DNA of 64,000 nt from Halostagnicola kamekurae (GCF_900116205.1 NZ_FOZS01000001.1:992001-1056000), one strand, 5' to 3'. Numbered from the stretch's first letter, positions 17,538-25,816 are shown. Numbers and translations: made by a program. Notes: generated from the sequence alone by a model not told the origin.

Positions 17538-17852
17538 CTACGTTCCATCGCTTTTCGCTTCGCGTCCCAGGTGTGACTCGACGGCCTTTACTTTGTCCCG
17601 CGCCGTCTGGTCGCTCGTTCGCTTGTCGTCGATTTTGAACACCGTGCTGACTCTATCCGCGTCGATAGCGTCGTGGGCCGCCTGCGCGGCGGCGAACAGT
17701 TCGTCCGTCGATTCGGCTTCGATGGTCGTTCCCATCGGGCCGGTTTCGTACGCGACGTCGTAATCCTCGAGCGCCGCCACGGCGTTCGCGACTTCTTCGG
17801 ACATGCTGTCTTCGACGACTGGTGCCGTACTGAGAAAGCCGATGACTGTCAT
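17538..17852 (-). CDS. MTH1187/YkoF-family thiamine-binding protein
   Basis: A 104-residue protein of the UPF0045 family, a ferredoxin-like fold that forms tetramers and binds thiamine or hydroxymethylpyrimidine. Family features are the opening MTVIGFLSTAPVVEDSMSEEV, the YETGPMGTTIEA block that lines the ligand pocket, and the helix ELFAAAQAAHDAI. Possible roles are thiamine salvage or sensing. No thiamine genes are next to it. Confidence 0.9.
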   Translation of the reverse strand: MTVIGFLSTAPVVEDSMSEEVANAVAALEDYDVAYETGPMGTTIEAESTDELFAAAQAAHDAIDADRVSTVFKIDDKRTSDQTARDKVKAVESHLGREAKSDGT

Positions 17853-17939
17853 TGAGACAGCTATCGGCGTGGAGTATCCTAAAGCTCACCCCTCGGGCTA
17901 TCGAGATCGGACTCGCGCCGGTGAAGCGGGCCGAAGGCG

Positions 17940-18290
17940 TCAGTTCGCGGGGCCGCGGGGCCGAGACTCCGGCGGGAAGACGACGATTTCCCCGTCGGCG
18001 TAGACGTATACTTCGTGCTCGAGGGCGGTGAACGCGACGTGACCGTCGGTTCGGCCGCTCCCGTCAGCTTTCGATGCGAACAGTCGCTCGAGGGCGTCCG
18101 GATCGACGCTGTCGTACAGGGAGAACTCCCCCTGCGAGACGTCGGTGTCCGCGATCGACGCCAGCGCGTGAACGACTGTCGTCGTCAAAGCCGCGCTGCC
18201 GTCGGGATCGTACTCGAAGCGGTATCGATCGTTCGCGTGGTCGTACTGGATGTCACTCGCCCCATCAGTGGTGTGAACTTTCGTTTGCAT
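17940..18290 (-). CDS. HalOD1 output-domain protein
   Basis: A 116-residue single-domain protein of the haloarchaeal HalOD1 output domain, normally found behind receiver or PAS sensor domains, here alone. The diagnostic features are a Y-R-F-E-Y-D strand near residue 25, the long helix STTVVHALASIADTDV-like region, a paired SLYDSVDPDALERLF segment and a C-terminal beta hairpin that ends in EIVVFPP. It probably acts as a signalling output or regulator; the partner is unknown. A TATA-like CTTTTATACTA lies about 50-60 bases before the start (18339-18349). Confidence 0.85.
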   Translation of the reverse strand: MQTKVHTTDGASDIQYDHANDRYRFEYDPDGSAALTTTVVHALASIADTDVSQGEFSLYDSVDPDALERLFASKADGSGRTDGHVAFTALEHEVYVYADGEIVVFPPESRPRGPAN

Positions 18291-18466
18291 TTCGACACTC
18301 GGTGTTCAATCGTCCAATTGTGGATACCTGTTCATAGTATAAAAGACGATCGGACTCCATAAATATAGACGATTGTGACTATAGCGGCGGTTTGAAGATC
18401 GACACGATTGAGTATCGAAATTGCGACGGGACGGGATTTTTGTTCATACCCGTTCTAACCTATTGT

Positions 18467-18698
18467 CTGTCGTACGTTTCGCTGGACGACCGCGGTCGTC
18501 TCGCACTTCCGCCGGCCGTTCGAGAACGGTACGGCTATCGGTATTCCGCCGTTCCGCTTCCGGGGAATCAAACTCGTACCACTAGTAGACGGCCGCTCGA
18601 GGGGCTCAGAGACAGATTTTCGGATGTCGAGATCGACCGACGAACTTCGTGACGAGGTTCTCGAAGCCGCCGTAAACAACTCTGGGTCGGGTGGCTGA
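18467..18698 (+). pseudogene. decayed AbrB/SpoVT antitoxin, copy of the gene at 18960
   Basis: Aligns codon by codon with the intact antitoxin downstream (shared LDDRGRL-LP--VRERYG and PLE-LRD-F-DVE). The start codon position is CTG instead of ATG, there is a compensated frameshift at about 18562-18594 (one base gained, later lost) and a second uncompensated shift at about 18629, which brings an early stop. In the shifted frame the tail continues to a TGA at 18696-18698. The operator palindrome before it (ACGGG/CCCGT, 18431-18453) is still visible. The toxin that should follow is gone except for possible scraps in 18697-18745. Confidence 0.8.
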
Positions 18699-18745
18699 TG
18701 ACACGTGTCTCTTCGTAGATTCGGAGGCAGTCGGCGAAGCGTACT

Positions 18746-18808
18746 GCTCCGGAACCACTAAACGCGACTCGCGCCTAGGGCGAGTAATAAGCGATTGTAC
18801 GGAGAAGT
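18746..18808 (+). repeat. 63-base direct repeat, displaced copy of the rfcL 5' end
   Basis: Matches 19573-19635 with only three mismatches. The true copy covers the last 41 bases before rfcL and its first 22 coding bases. In this copy the rfcL start codon ATG is ATA, and the following codons drift away after about eight codons, so it cannot encode the clamp loader. It marks the end of the decayed unit. Confidence 0.9.
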
Positions 18809-18920
18809 CGAGCAAATACGATGTGAATTCGATGTACTGAGAACGTCGAATATGTGTCGCCGGTCGTGAATGCGGAGACAAACTCCAACAAGTGGACGCC
18901 GAATGGGTAATTCCTCATAT

Positions 18921-18955
18921 CGGGGAACGTTTTTATTTTTGCCCACCGTACCCCG
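18921..18955 (+). promoter_or_regulatory. promoter and operator of the AbrB/VapC pair
   Basis: A T-rich TATA element (TTTTTATTTTTG, about 18930-18941) lies 20-30 bases before the antitoxin ATG and is bracketed by a 9-base inverted repeat with one mismatch: CGGGGAACG at 18921-18929 and CGTACCCCG at 18947-18955. Antitoxins of this type usually repress their own operon by binding such a palindrome. The decayed upstream copy retains a shorter version. Confidence 0.65.
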
Positions 18956-18959
18956 AGGT

Positions 18960-19190
18960 ATGTCAGACGTAGCGCTTGACGACCGCGGTCGCCTCACGCT
19001 CCCAAAGGAGGTCCGAGAGCGATATGGAGATCGATATCACGTCGTTCAGCTCCCCGACGGGGTCAAATTGGTACCGGTCGCCGATAATCCGCTCGAGGCA
19101 CTCAGGGACGAATTCGCGGATGTCGAAAAATCAGCCGACGAACTCCGTGAAGAAGCACGTAATGTAGCGCTCGACGAGGCCGGACGATAG
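18960..19190 (+). CDS. AbrB/SpoVT-type antitoxin (VapB-like)
   Basis: A 76-residue antitoxin and autorepressor. The N-terminal swapped-hairpin DNA-binding domain reads MSDVALDDRGRLTLPKEVRERYG, followed by YHVVQLPDGVKLVP; the C-terminal helix from about residue 45 (DNPLEALRDEF...ADELREEAR) should wrap the toxin. I start it at the ATG at 18960, which follows the promoter; the frame upstream is not conserved. Its stop TAG (19188-19190) is followed at once by the toxin ATG at 19191, so the pair is coupled. Composition is AT-richer than rfcL. Confidence 0.9.
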   Translation: MSDVALDDRGRLTLPKEVRERYGDRYHVVQLPDGVKLVPVADNPLEALRDEFADVEKSADELREEARNVALDEAGR

Positions 19191-19571
19191 ATGTATGCAG
19201 AAACCGATTTTCTTCTCGCGCTGATTAAAGACGATGACTGGCTCGGCGAGGCCGCCGAGTCGGTGTACCGGGAACACCGTGACGAATTGTGGACATCGCA
19301 GTTCACACTCATCGAACTCCTGATGGTCGCCTACCGGGAAGATCGTGATACTGAACACGTCATTTCGAACGCCGCCAACCTCGTCGAGGTGCGCGGTGAC
19401 GTAGAGACGGTCGTTACAGCTGCGACGTACGTGCAAGACCACGGATTCACACCGTTCGATGCACTTCATCTCGTCGAATCGAATGGTGATACCATCGTCT
19501 CGAGCGACGAGACATATGCGGACGTTACGTCCCGTCTCGACCTGAAGTCGGTCGAAGAGCACGAGGAGTGA
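19191..19571 (+). CDS. vapC: PIN-domain toxin VapC
   Basis: A 126-residue ribonuclease of the PIN fold; VapC toxins cut tRNA or rRNA and stop translation when the antitoxin is lost. The four acidic residues of the active site are in place: D6 (ETDFLLALI), E42 (TLIELLMVAY), D90 (TPFDALHL) and D106 (SSDETYADV). It starts immediately after the antitoxin stop, and its own stop (19571) lies 42 bases before the rfcL ATG, so the rfcL promoter must sit at its 3' end. Confidence 0.92.
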   Translation: MYAETDFLLALIKDDDWLGEAAESVYREHRDELWTSQFTLIELLMVAYREDRDTEHVISNAANLVEVRGDVETVVTAATYVQDHGFTPFDALHLVESNGDTIVSSDETYADVTSRLDLKSVEEHEE

Positions 19572-19572
19572 C

Positions 19573-19635
19573 GCTCCGCAACCACTAAACGCGACTCGCG
19601 CCTAGGGCGAGTAATGAGCGATTGGACGGAGAAGT
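19573..19635 (+). repeat. 63-base direct repeat, genuine rfcL 5' end
   Basis: Second member of the pair with 18746-18808. It spans the toxin-rfcL intergenic sequence and the first codons of rfcL. It includes the palindrome CTCGCGCCTAGGGCGAG at 19595-19611, whose arms CTCGC/GCGAG end two bases before the rfcL ATG, and this palindrome is unchanged in the displaced copy. Confidence 0.9.
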
Positions 19636-21191
19636 ACCGGCCGACGACGCTGTCGGAGGTACGCGGGAACAACAAGGCTCGAGACAAACTCGAGGAGTGG
19701 GCGCGGTCGTGGGACGACCACCGCGAAGCCGTCATCGTCCACGGCAGTCCCGGCGTCGGGAAGACCTCCGCGGCGCACGCGCTGGCCTCGGACATGGGCT
19801 GGCCGGTGATGGAACTCAACGCGAGCGACGACAGGCAGGCCGACGTCATTGAGCGGATCGCCGGCGAGGCGGCCAAAAGCGGGACGTTGACCGGCGGGGA
19901 GACGGGTCGCCGACTCGTCGTGTTAGACGAGGCCGACAACTTCCACGGCAACGCGGATTATGGCGGCTCTCGAGAGGTCACTCGAGTGGTCAAAGAGGCC
20001 GAGCAGCCGATCGTCCTCGTCGCCAACGAGTTCTACGAGATGAGCCAGTCGCTTCGCAACTCCTGTGAGACCATCGAGTTTCGCGACGTCTCCTCGCGGT
20101 CGATCGTCCCCGTGCTCCGGGATATTTGTCGCCGGGAAGGGGTCGAGTTCGACGAGGAGGCCCTGAAGGCTATCGCCGACTCGACCAGCGGCGACCTGCG
20201 TTCGGCGGTCAACGACCTGCAGGCCGTCGCCGAGGAGGCGGACCGACTCACCGTCGAGGACGTCGTCACTGGCGAACGCGACACGACCGAGGGGATCTTC
20301 GACTACCTCGACGCGCTCATCAAAGAGGAGGACGCTGAGGGGGCGCTCCGGGCGTCTTACGACGTCGACGAGAACCCGGACGACCTGCTCAACTGGATCG
20401 AGGACAACGTCCCTAAAGATTACGAGGGCGACGAACTGGCGGACGCCTACGAGTATCTCGCGAACGCGGATCGCTGGCTCGGGCGCGTCCGCGCGACGCA
20501 GGACTACTCCTATTGGCGCTACGCCTCGGACAACATGACCGCCGGCGTCGCGGCCGCTCGGCGGGACGAGAAGGGCGGGTGGACCCGCTACGGCCCGCCG
20601 AGTTACTGGTCGAAACTCGGACGGACCCGCGGCGCTCGAGACACCCGCGATTCGATCGCCGAGCGCATCGCAGAGCGCGAGGGAACGAGCGTCGGGACCG
20701 CGCGCCGGGAGATCGTCCCGTACCTCGAGTCGATGACCCACCACTGCAAGAACCGCGACCTGACCGTGACGATGGCCGCCGCCTACGACTTAGACGCCGA
20801 GGAAGTCTCGTTTATCACCGGCAGCGGCGCGGACACCAACAAGGTCGAGTCGATCGTCGAGGACGCTCAGGAGCGAACGGAGGCGGTCGCCGTCGAGCAC
20901 TCAGGAACCGCGTTTGAGAACGCGATCCGCTCGTCGGAGGGAGACGACGACCCTAACGCTGACGGCGACGACGTGGCTGGCCCTGACGACGCTGGCACGC
21001 AATCGAGCGGTTCCGACAGCCAATCGGACGACGCCGGCGGTTCGGACGGACAAGCGACGCTCACCGGCTCGAGTGGCGGCTCGAACTCTGCGCCATCGAG
21101 CGCCGCCGAGTCCGACGAAGCGGGAGACAGCGAGCGAACCGAGGAGAGCGAAACCGACGACGACCAGTCGGGGCTAAGCGAGTTTCTCTAG
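19614..21191 (+). CDS. rfcL: replication factor C large subunit (clamp loader)
   Basis: ATPase of the clamp loader that opens the PCNA ring and places it on primed DNA; works with RfcS (not here). The 525-residue protein has Walker A GSPGVGKT at 44-51, Walker B LVVLDEADN with DEAD at 105-108, the sensor 2 region around SGDLRSAVNDLQA, then the collar. Residues about 440-515 are an acidic Ser/Asp/Glu-rich tail, and the last eight residues QSGLSEFL form a PCNA-interacting (PIP) box. No intein. It is preceded by the toxin gene and probably uses a promoter inside that gene's end, or shares the toxin-antitoxin transcript. Confidence 0.97.
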   Translation: MSDWTEKYRPTTLSEVRGNNKARDKLEEWARSWDDHREAVIVHGSPGVGKTSAAHALASDMGWPVMELNASDDRQADVIERIAGEAAKSGTLTGGETGRRLVVLDEADNFHGNADYGGSREVTRVVKEAEQPIVLVANEFYEMSQSLRNSCETIEFRDVSSRSIVPVLRDICRREGVEFDEEALKAIADSTSGDLRSAVNDLQAVAEEADRLTVEDVVTGERDTTEGIFDYLDALIKEEDAEGALRASYDVDENPDDLLNWIEDNVPKDYEGDELADAYEYLANADRWLGRVRATQDYSYWRYASDNMTAGVAAARRDEKGGWTRYGPPSYWSKLGRTRGARDTRDSIAERIAEREGTSVGTARREIVPYLESMTHHCKNRDLTVTMAAAYDLDAEEVSFITGSGADTNKVESIVEDAQERTEAVAVEHSGTAFENAIRSSEGDDDPNADGDDVAGPDDAGTQSSGSDSQSDDAGGSDGQATLTGSSGGSNSAPSSAAESDEAGDSERTEESETDDDQSGLSEFL

Positions 21192-21244
21192 GAAAGCGAC
21201 CGATCCGTACAATTACGGTCCCGCCTCGCGTGAGTTCGTGTCGA

Positions 21245-21478
21245 ATGGCTCCCACGAACTGCACCTGTCCGATCTGTCGCGTCTCATTCGAGGAAGAAAC
21301 GCGGCTGACGGTCCACCTCGAGGTCGAGCACCGGAAATCCGAACTCGCCACGAAGCTCGTCGCGGAACAGGGCGACTCGTCGGTTCCGGTTGCCGACCCG
21401 GAGACAGAGGACGACGACTCTGAGGCGGGGGACGACGACGAATCGCGCTCGGATACTCGGCTTACGCCGCCGATGTAG
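21245..21478 (+). CDS. small C2H2 zinc-finger protein
   Basis: A 77-residue protein whose first half is a single zinc finger: CTCPICRVSFEEETRLTVHLEVEH, with C9/C12-type cysteines and two histidines spaced H-x4-H, and the hydrophobic F and L of the classical fold. The second half is a disordered Asp/Glu/Ser-rich tail. I start it at the ATG at 21245; five further upstream codons contain no start of better context. It lies 53 bases after rfcL on the same strand and may be cotranscribed. Such one-finger micro-proteins are frequent in haloarchaea; target unknown. Confidence 0.85.
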   Translation: MAPTNCTCPICRVSFEEETRLTVHLEVEHRKSELATKLVAEQGDSSVPVADPETEDDDSEAGDDDESRSDTRLTPPM

Positions 21479-21556
21479 GCCGCTCGATACGGCGATCTAT
21501 CTCTGCGAATCGTATCCCGCCGCTCGGGTGTCTGCGCGCTTCAGCGCGGGAGGATA

Positions 21557-22279
21557 TCAATCGCCGTCGGTCGCCGAACCCGACTCGATAGGAATCGACA
21601 GCGCCCGACCGACACCGAGCGCGAGTTCTCGAGGCGTTTCGGCAGAGAGCTGTGGTACCGTCTCGACGGTGTGTCCCGTCATCCGCTCGAGTTCCGCCAC
21701 GTTCGTCCGTTCGGCGGCCGTTTCCCCGCGGTACCCGTTACAGACGATCGAGCGGACGTCGACGCCGCGGCGCTCGAGCGTCTCGACGGTGAGCGCGGTG
21801 TGATTGAGCGTTCCGAGTCCCGAGCGGGCGACGACGACGGCCGGGCACGCGAGGTCCGCCACCAAGTCGATGACGTTTCGGTCCCCCGCCAGCGGCACGT
21901 ACAGCCCGCCGATTCCCTCGAGCACGCCGATCTCGGCCGCCTCGAGGGCGTCCTCACAGCGGTCGCGCAGTTCGTCGTAGGATAGGTCGACGCCCGCGCG
22001 CTCGGCGGCGACTCGCGGCGCGAGGGGTTCCTCGAGGTATTCGAAACAGGTCGCAGCGTCTGGACCCCCGCCCGCGGCCGCTGCTGTGTCCTCGCAGGCC
22101 GCCTCGACGAACCCGGCGTCGTCGTCCGGCGGATGACCCGTCTGGGCGGGTTTGACAGCTCGAGCGTCGATCCCGTCGGTCCGAAGCGCGCGAACGACGG
22201 CCGCCGTGACGACCGTTTTGCCGACGCCCGTGTCCGTGCCGACGACCGCGAGTCGGTCGTCGTCGCGTTCGAGGATCAT
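21557..22279 (-). CDS. bioD: ATP-dependent dethiobiotin synthetase BioD
   Basis: Closes the ureido ring of dethiobiotin from 7,8-diaminopelargonate, CO2 and ATP. The 240-residue P-loop protein opens with LAVVGTDTGVGKTVVTAAV (Walker A at 14-22), then has the substrate-binding VKPAQTGHPP (K, Q, T, G motif), and the EGIGGLYVPL block. It is downstream of bioF with a gap of 45 bases, so the two form one operon. BioA and BioB are not in the window. Confidence 0.95.
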   Translation of the reverse strand: MILERDDDRLAVVGTDTGVGKTVVTAAVVRALRTDGIDARAVKPAQTGHPPDDDAGFVEAACEDTAAAAGGGPDAATCFEYLEEPLAPRVAAERAGVDLSYDELRDRCEDALEAAEIGVLEGIGGLYVPLAGDRNVIDLVADLACPAVVVARSGLGTLNHTALTVETLERRGVDVRSIVCNGYRGETAAERTNVAELERMTGHTVETVPQLSAETPRELALGVGRALSIPIESGSATDGD

Positions 22280-22324
22280 ATCTGTTCGAGAATCATTTGT
22301 GAGCGTGTTTGTATTCGAACGTTG

Positions 22325-23551
22325 TCACAGCAATCCGACCTTCTCGCCGACGATCTGGAACGACTCGAGACAGTCGACGATGTCCGCTTCGTCGTGTGAC
22401 GCGCTCGGGGCGATGCGAATCCGACTGGTTCCCTCGGGGACGGTCGGCGGCCTGATCGCGGGCGCGACGATGCCGCGCTCGCGCAACCCCGCCGCCAAGT
22501 CGAGCGCGTCCCGGCGGTCGCCGATGATGACGGGGAGGACCTGCGACTCGCCCAGCACCTCGAGGTCGAGGGCCTCGAGGCCGTCTCGGAGGTGGGCGAC
22601 GTTCTCCCAGAGTCGCTCCCGGACGTCGCCGTAGCGGGCGATGTGAAGCGCTTCGCTCGCTGACGCGGCCGCGGGCGGGGAGAGCCCCGTCGAGTACACG
22701 AACGGTCGCGCCTCGTTGATCAGGAGTTCGATCAGCGCGTCGCTGCCGGCGACGTACCCGCCCTGACTCGCCAGCGCCTTCGAGAGCGTCCCCATCTGGA
22801 CGTGGACGCGGTCCTCGAGCGACTCCGACTGGACGATGCCGCCGCCGTCGGCGTACAGCCCCGTCGCGTGGGCCTCGTCGACCATCACCCACGCGCCGAC
22901 TTCCTCGGCGGCCCGACAGATCGCCTCGAGCGGCGCGACGGTGCCGTCCATGCTGAAGACCGAATCGGTCACGACAAGCCAGGACTCGTCGGCGGGGTCG
23001 TCCGAACCGTTCGGCTCCGCAGGTTCGGCGCGTTCGGTCATCTTGGCCCGCAAATCGTCCGCGTCACAGTGGTCGTAGATCACGACCTCGGCGTCGGTGA
23101 GGCGGACCGCGTCGACGATGCTGGCGTGGTTCAACTCGTCGGAGAAGATCACGTCCGGATCGAGCGCGGTGATCGTCCCCACGTTCGCGGCGTACCCCGA
23201 CGAGAAGGTGAGCGCGCGATCCGTGCGTTTCGTCTCCGCGAGTAAGCGCTCGAGATCGTGGTGGACGAGCGTGTCGCCGGTCACCAGTCGGCTGGCAGCC
23301 GAGCCGGTACCGACGGTCGCCGCGGCCTGTCTCGCCGCGTCCTGGACGCGCTGGTCGTCCGTGAGCCCGAGGTAGTTGTTCGAGGCGAACACCAGCGCCT
23401 CCTCGGACTCGAGAACCGGCAGGTCGCCGCCCGACGTCTCGGCGAAGTAGCCCCGCTCGGAAACGCTATCGACGGGCGAAAGCGTCCGTTTCAAGTCGTT
23501 TGCCTCGCGTTGGTGGAGGCGAGATTCCAACGCGAACCCACGGTCTACCAT
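22325..23551 (-). CDS. bioF: 8-amino-7-oxononanoate synthase BioF
   Basis: PLP enzyme that condenses pimeloyl thioester with L-alanine in biotin synthesis. The 408-residue alpha-oxoamine synthase has the substrate region FASNNYLGLTDD (56-65), GTGSAASRLVTGD (81-93), the cofactor-contacting VMVDEAHATG (D225, H228) and the PLP lysine in GTLSKALASQGG (K258). A related enzyme, 2-amino-3-oxobutyrate ligase, is excluded mainly by the adjoining bioD. First gene of the bioF-bioD operon; divergent from the K+ channel gene. Confidence 0.92.
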   Translation of the reverse strand: MVDRGFALESRLHQREANDLKRTLSPVDSVSERGYFAETSGGDLPVLESEEALVFASNNYLGLTDDQRVQDAARQAAATVGTGSAASRLVTGDTLVHHDLERLLAETKRTDRALTFSSGYAANVGTITALDPDVIFSDELNHASIVDAVRLTDAEVVIYDHCDADDLRAKMTERAEPAEPNGSDDPADESWLVVTDSVFSMDGTVAPLEAICRAAEEVGAWVMVDEAHATGLYADGGGIVQSESLEDRVHVQMGTLSKALASQGGYVAGSDALIELLINEARPFVYSTGLSPPAAASASEALHIARYGDVRERLWENVAHLRDGLEALDLEVLGESQVLPVIIGDRRDALDLAAGLRERGIVAPAIRPPTVPEGTSRIRIAPSASHDEADIVDCLESFQIVGEKVGLL

Positions 23552-23726
23552 CTACGTGGAAGGTGACCGTCCCCCGGTTTTACTTTCACGGTTCGAAGCC
23601 GCCGAACCAGCAATGGTTGGGCCGACGGTCGCGTCGACTCGCATACGATCCGCTGTCGGTCGTCCGAGCGGTGGAGACCGGCTCGGAACGGCGATCGTTT
23701 ATCGGCGTCGGCGTGGTCGAACGCCC

Positions 23727-24875
23727 ATGCTCGAGCGTGTTCGTTCCCGTCATCCGAGGGGTCGAGTCGCGGTCTGGATCGTCACGGCGATCGCCCTGGT
23801 TTCGATCGCGACCGGCGTCGTCGCCATCGTCACCGAACCGGCCGTTCAGGCGGGCGGGCTCTGGGGCGACCTGCAGGCGATTTCGGAGTTCAGCGGGACC
23901 GTTCTCGGGTTCGCATTGCTCGTCAGCGCCTGGGGGATGTATCGCGGCTTTCGGCTCGCGTACGTCGTTTCTGCCGCGCTCGTCCTTCTCTCCGGAATCC
24001 ACGGGGTCGCCCAGTCGCGGCTGCTCTCGATTCCCCTCGTCGTCCTCTCGCTGGGCGGGCTGATCGTCCTCGTGCTCACCAGCGACAGGTTCACCAGATC
24101 GACGTCGCTCACCGCGACCCAGATCGGCTCGATGATCGCGATCATCGGCGTCTTCTCCTACGGCACCGCTGGCGCCTACGCGCTCCGGACGGGATTCGCC
24201 GAACTCGAGACCGTCCTCGACGCCGTCTACTTCACGTTCGTCACCGCCAGCACGGTCGGCTACGGCGACGTTCATCCGCTCACGCAGGGTGCGCGACTGT
24301 TCGCGGTCTCGCTCATCGTGCTCGGGCCGACGACTGTCGGGCTAACCGTGGGCTCGCTTATCGGACCCGAAATCGAGAGCCGCCTCTCCCGAACCGGTCG
24401 ACGAGCGAAAGATCTGGACCGGGAGGACGAACGCGAACGAATCGCCGTGCTCGGATACGACGATCTGACCGAATCGCTCGTCGACGGCCTCGAGAAGCAC
24501 GCCCACGTGAGCGTGGTCAGCGACGACAAGACGGTAACCAGTCAACTCGAGAGTCGAGCCATCGACGTCGTCGCGGGCGATCCGGCCGACGAGGAGACGC
24601 TCCGGCAGGCGCAGATAGACGCGGCAACGGCCGTCCTCGTCGCGACGACCGACGACGCGCGGAACACCTACGCCGTGCTCGCCGCGCGGGAACTGACGGA
24701 CGCCCGGATCGTCGTGTGTACGGAAACGGGAAATCCGGACGCCATCGAGAAAGCCGGCGCCGACGTCGTTGTCGATCCCGGAAAATTGCTGACGAACGCT
24801 ATCGTCGGAACCGCGGCCTCCTCGGGCGAGCGGGGCTCTCACTCCGCCGCGTCGACCGCCGACCAGAGCGGGTAG
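23727..24875 (+). CDS. potassium channel with TrkA-N (RCK) domain
   Basis: Gated K+ channel subunit. I start at the ATG at 23727 (MLERVRSRHPRGR); the frame further upstream overlaps the divergent bioF promoter. Of 382 residues, 1-~210 hold about six hydrophobic segments; the selectivity filter TVGYGD is at 176-181 between the last two. A cytosolic Rossmann RCK domain follows (IAVLGYDDLTESLV), but its GxGxxG loop is degenerate and the usual TrkA-C domain is missing: the protein ends in a Ser/Gly tail. Its last 37 bases overlap the end of the gene on the other strand. Confidence 0.9.
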   Translation: MLERVRSRHPRGRVAVWIVTAIALVSIATGVVAIVTEPAVQAGGLWGDLQAISEFSGTVLGFALLVSAWGMYRGFRLAYVVSAALVLLSGIHGVAQSRLLSIPLVVLSLGGLIVLVLTSDRFTRSTSLTATQIGSMIAIIGVFSYGTAGAYALRTGFAELETVLDAVYFTFVTASTVGYGDVHPLTQGARLFAVSLIVLGPTTVGLTVGSLIGPEIESRLSRTGRRAKDLDREDERERIAVLGYDDLTESLVDGLEKHAHVSVVSDDKTVTSQLESRAIDVVAGDPADEETLRQAQIDAATAVLVATTDDARNTYAVLAARELTDARIVVCTETGNPDAIEKAGADVVVDPGKLLTNAIVGTAASSGERGSHSAASTADQSG

Positions 24876-25816
24876 AGGTCGTCTTCGACCGGGTCGGTGA
24901 TCGTCTCGTCGCCGAGTCGGAGTTCGGGGCCGGTGGCGGCGTCGCGGACGGTTCCGATCGCCGTCGCCTCGATCCCGTTCGCGGCCGCCGACTCGAGCGC
25001 GGGCTCGAGGCTGTCCTCGGGTATCGTCGCGAGAAGCGCCCCCGACCCGAAGATGCACAGCGGGTCGACGCCCGCGGCTTCACAGAGCGCGGCCGTCTCC
25101 TCGCGAACCGGGACGGCGTCGCGATCGATCTCGAGCCGGCAACCCGACGCTCTGGCGATCTCGAGCAGTCCGGCGGCGACGCCGCCCTCGGTCGGATCGT
25201 GCATCGCCGTCGCGTACTCCCGAACGAGACGCGCCGCAGGGACGACGCTGATCTCCTCGAGGAACGTCTCGGCTCGCTCGCAGATCGTCGGATCCACGTC
25301 GAGGTCGCCACCGAAGTCAGCCGCGAGGATCGCGGTTCCCTCGAGGCCCGCCGCGCCGGTCAGGACCACCCTATCGCCGGGGTTCGCCCCGCCTGTCGGG
25401 ACGAACGACTCGGTCGCCCCCATCGCCGTCAGCGAGACGAGCGGGCGCTCGAGCGCGTCGACGTACTCCGAGTGGCCGCCGACGATCGACGCGCCCACCT
25501 CTCGTGCGGCGGCGTCGAGGTCGGCGCTGATCGGCTCGAGGTCGGTCCCCTCGGGAAGCAGTACGACCGCCGTGAGCCACCGCGGATCGGCTCCCGAAGC
25601 CGCGACGTCGTTGCACGCGACGTGAACGCCGAGGGTCCCGACCTTCGAGGCCGCGAGCGAGATCGGATCGGAACTCACGACGAGCTGGCCGCCCGGCCAG
25701 TCGATCGCGGCAGCGTCCTCGCCGTCCGCCGGCCCCTGCTGGACGGTCTCGTCGGCTGCTCCCGTCCGTCCGAACACGTGCTCGAGCAGATCGGCCGGCC
25801 CCACTTTCCCGGGCAT
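24839..25816 (-). CDS. AIR synthase-related protein (PurM/HypE/SelD superfamily)
   Basis: An ATP-dependent enzyme of the PurM fold. I take the ATG at 25816 (MPGKVGPADLLEHVFG, 325 residues), which matches related archaeal proteins; an in-frame ATG 22 codons upstream is possible. Visible motifs are the acidic DGEDAAAID and VVSSDPIS phosphate region, the GVHVACNDVAASGADPRWL block, and GGHSEY and HDPTEGGVAAGLLEIA, which match the HypE-like/AIR synthase core. It is not the PurM, PurL, ThiL or SelD type, so the reaction is unknown. It converges on and overlaps the K+ channel gene by 37 bases. Confidence 0.85.
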   Translation of the reverse strand: MPGKVGPADLLEHVFGRTGAADETVQQGPADGEDAAAIDWPGGQLVVSSDPISLAASKVGTLGVHVACNDVAASGADPRWLTAVVLLPEGTDLEPISADLDAAAREVGASIVGGHSEYVDALERPLVSLTAMGATESFVPTGGANPGDRVVLTGAAGLEGTAILAADFGGDLDVDPTICERAETFLEEISVVPAARLVREYATAMHDPTEGGVAAGLLEIARASGCRLEIDRDAVPVREETAALCEAAGVDPLCIFGSGALLATIPEDSLEPALESAAANGIEATAIGTVRDAATGPELRLGDETITDPVEDDLYPLWSAVDAAE

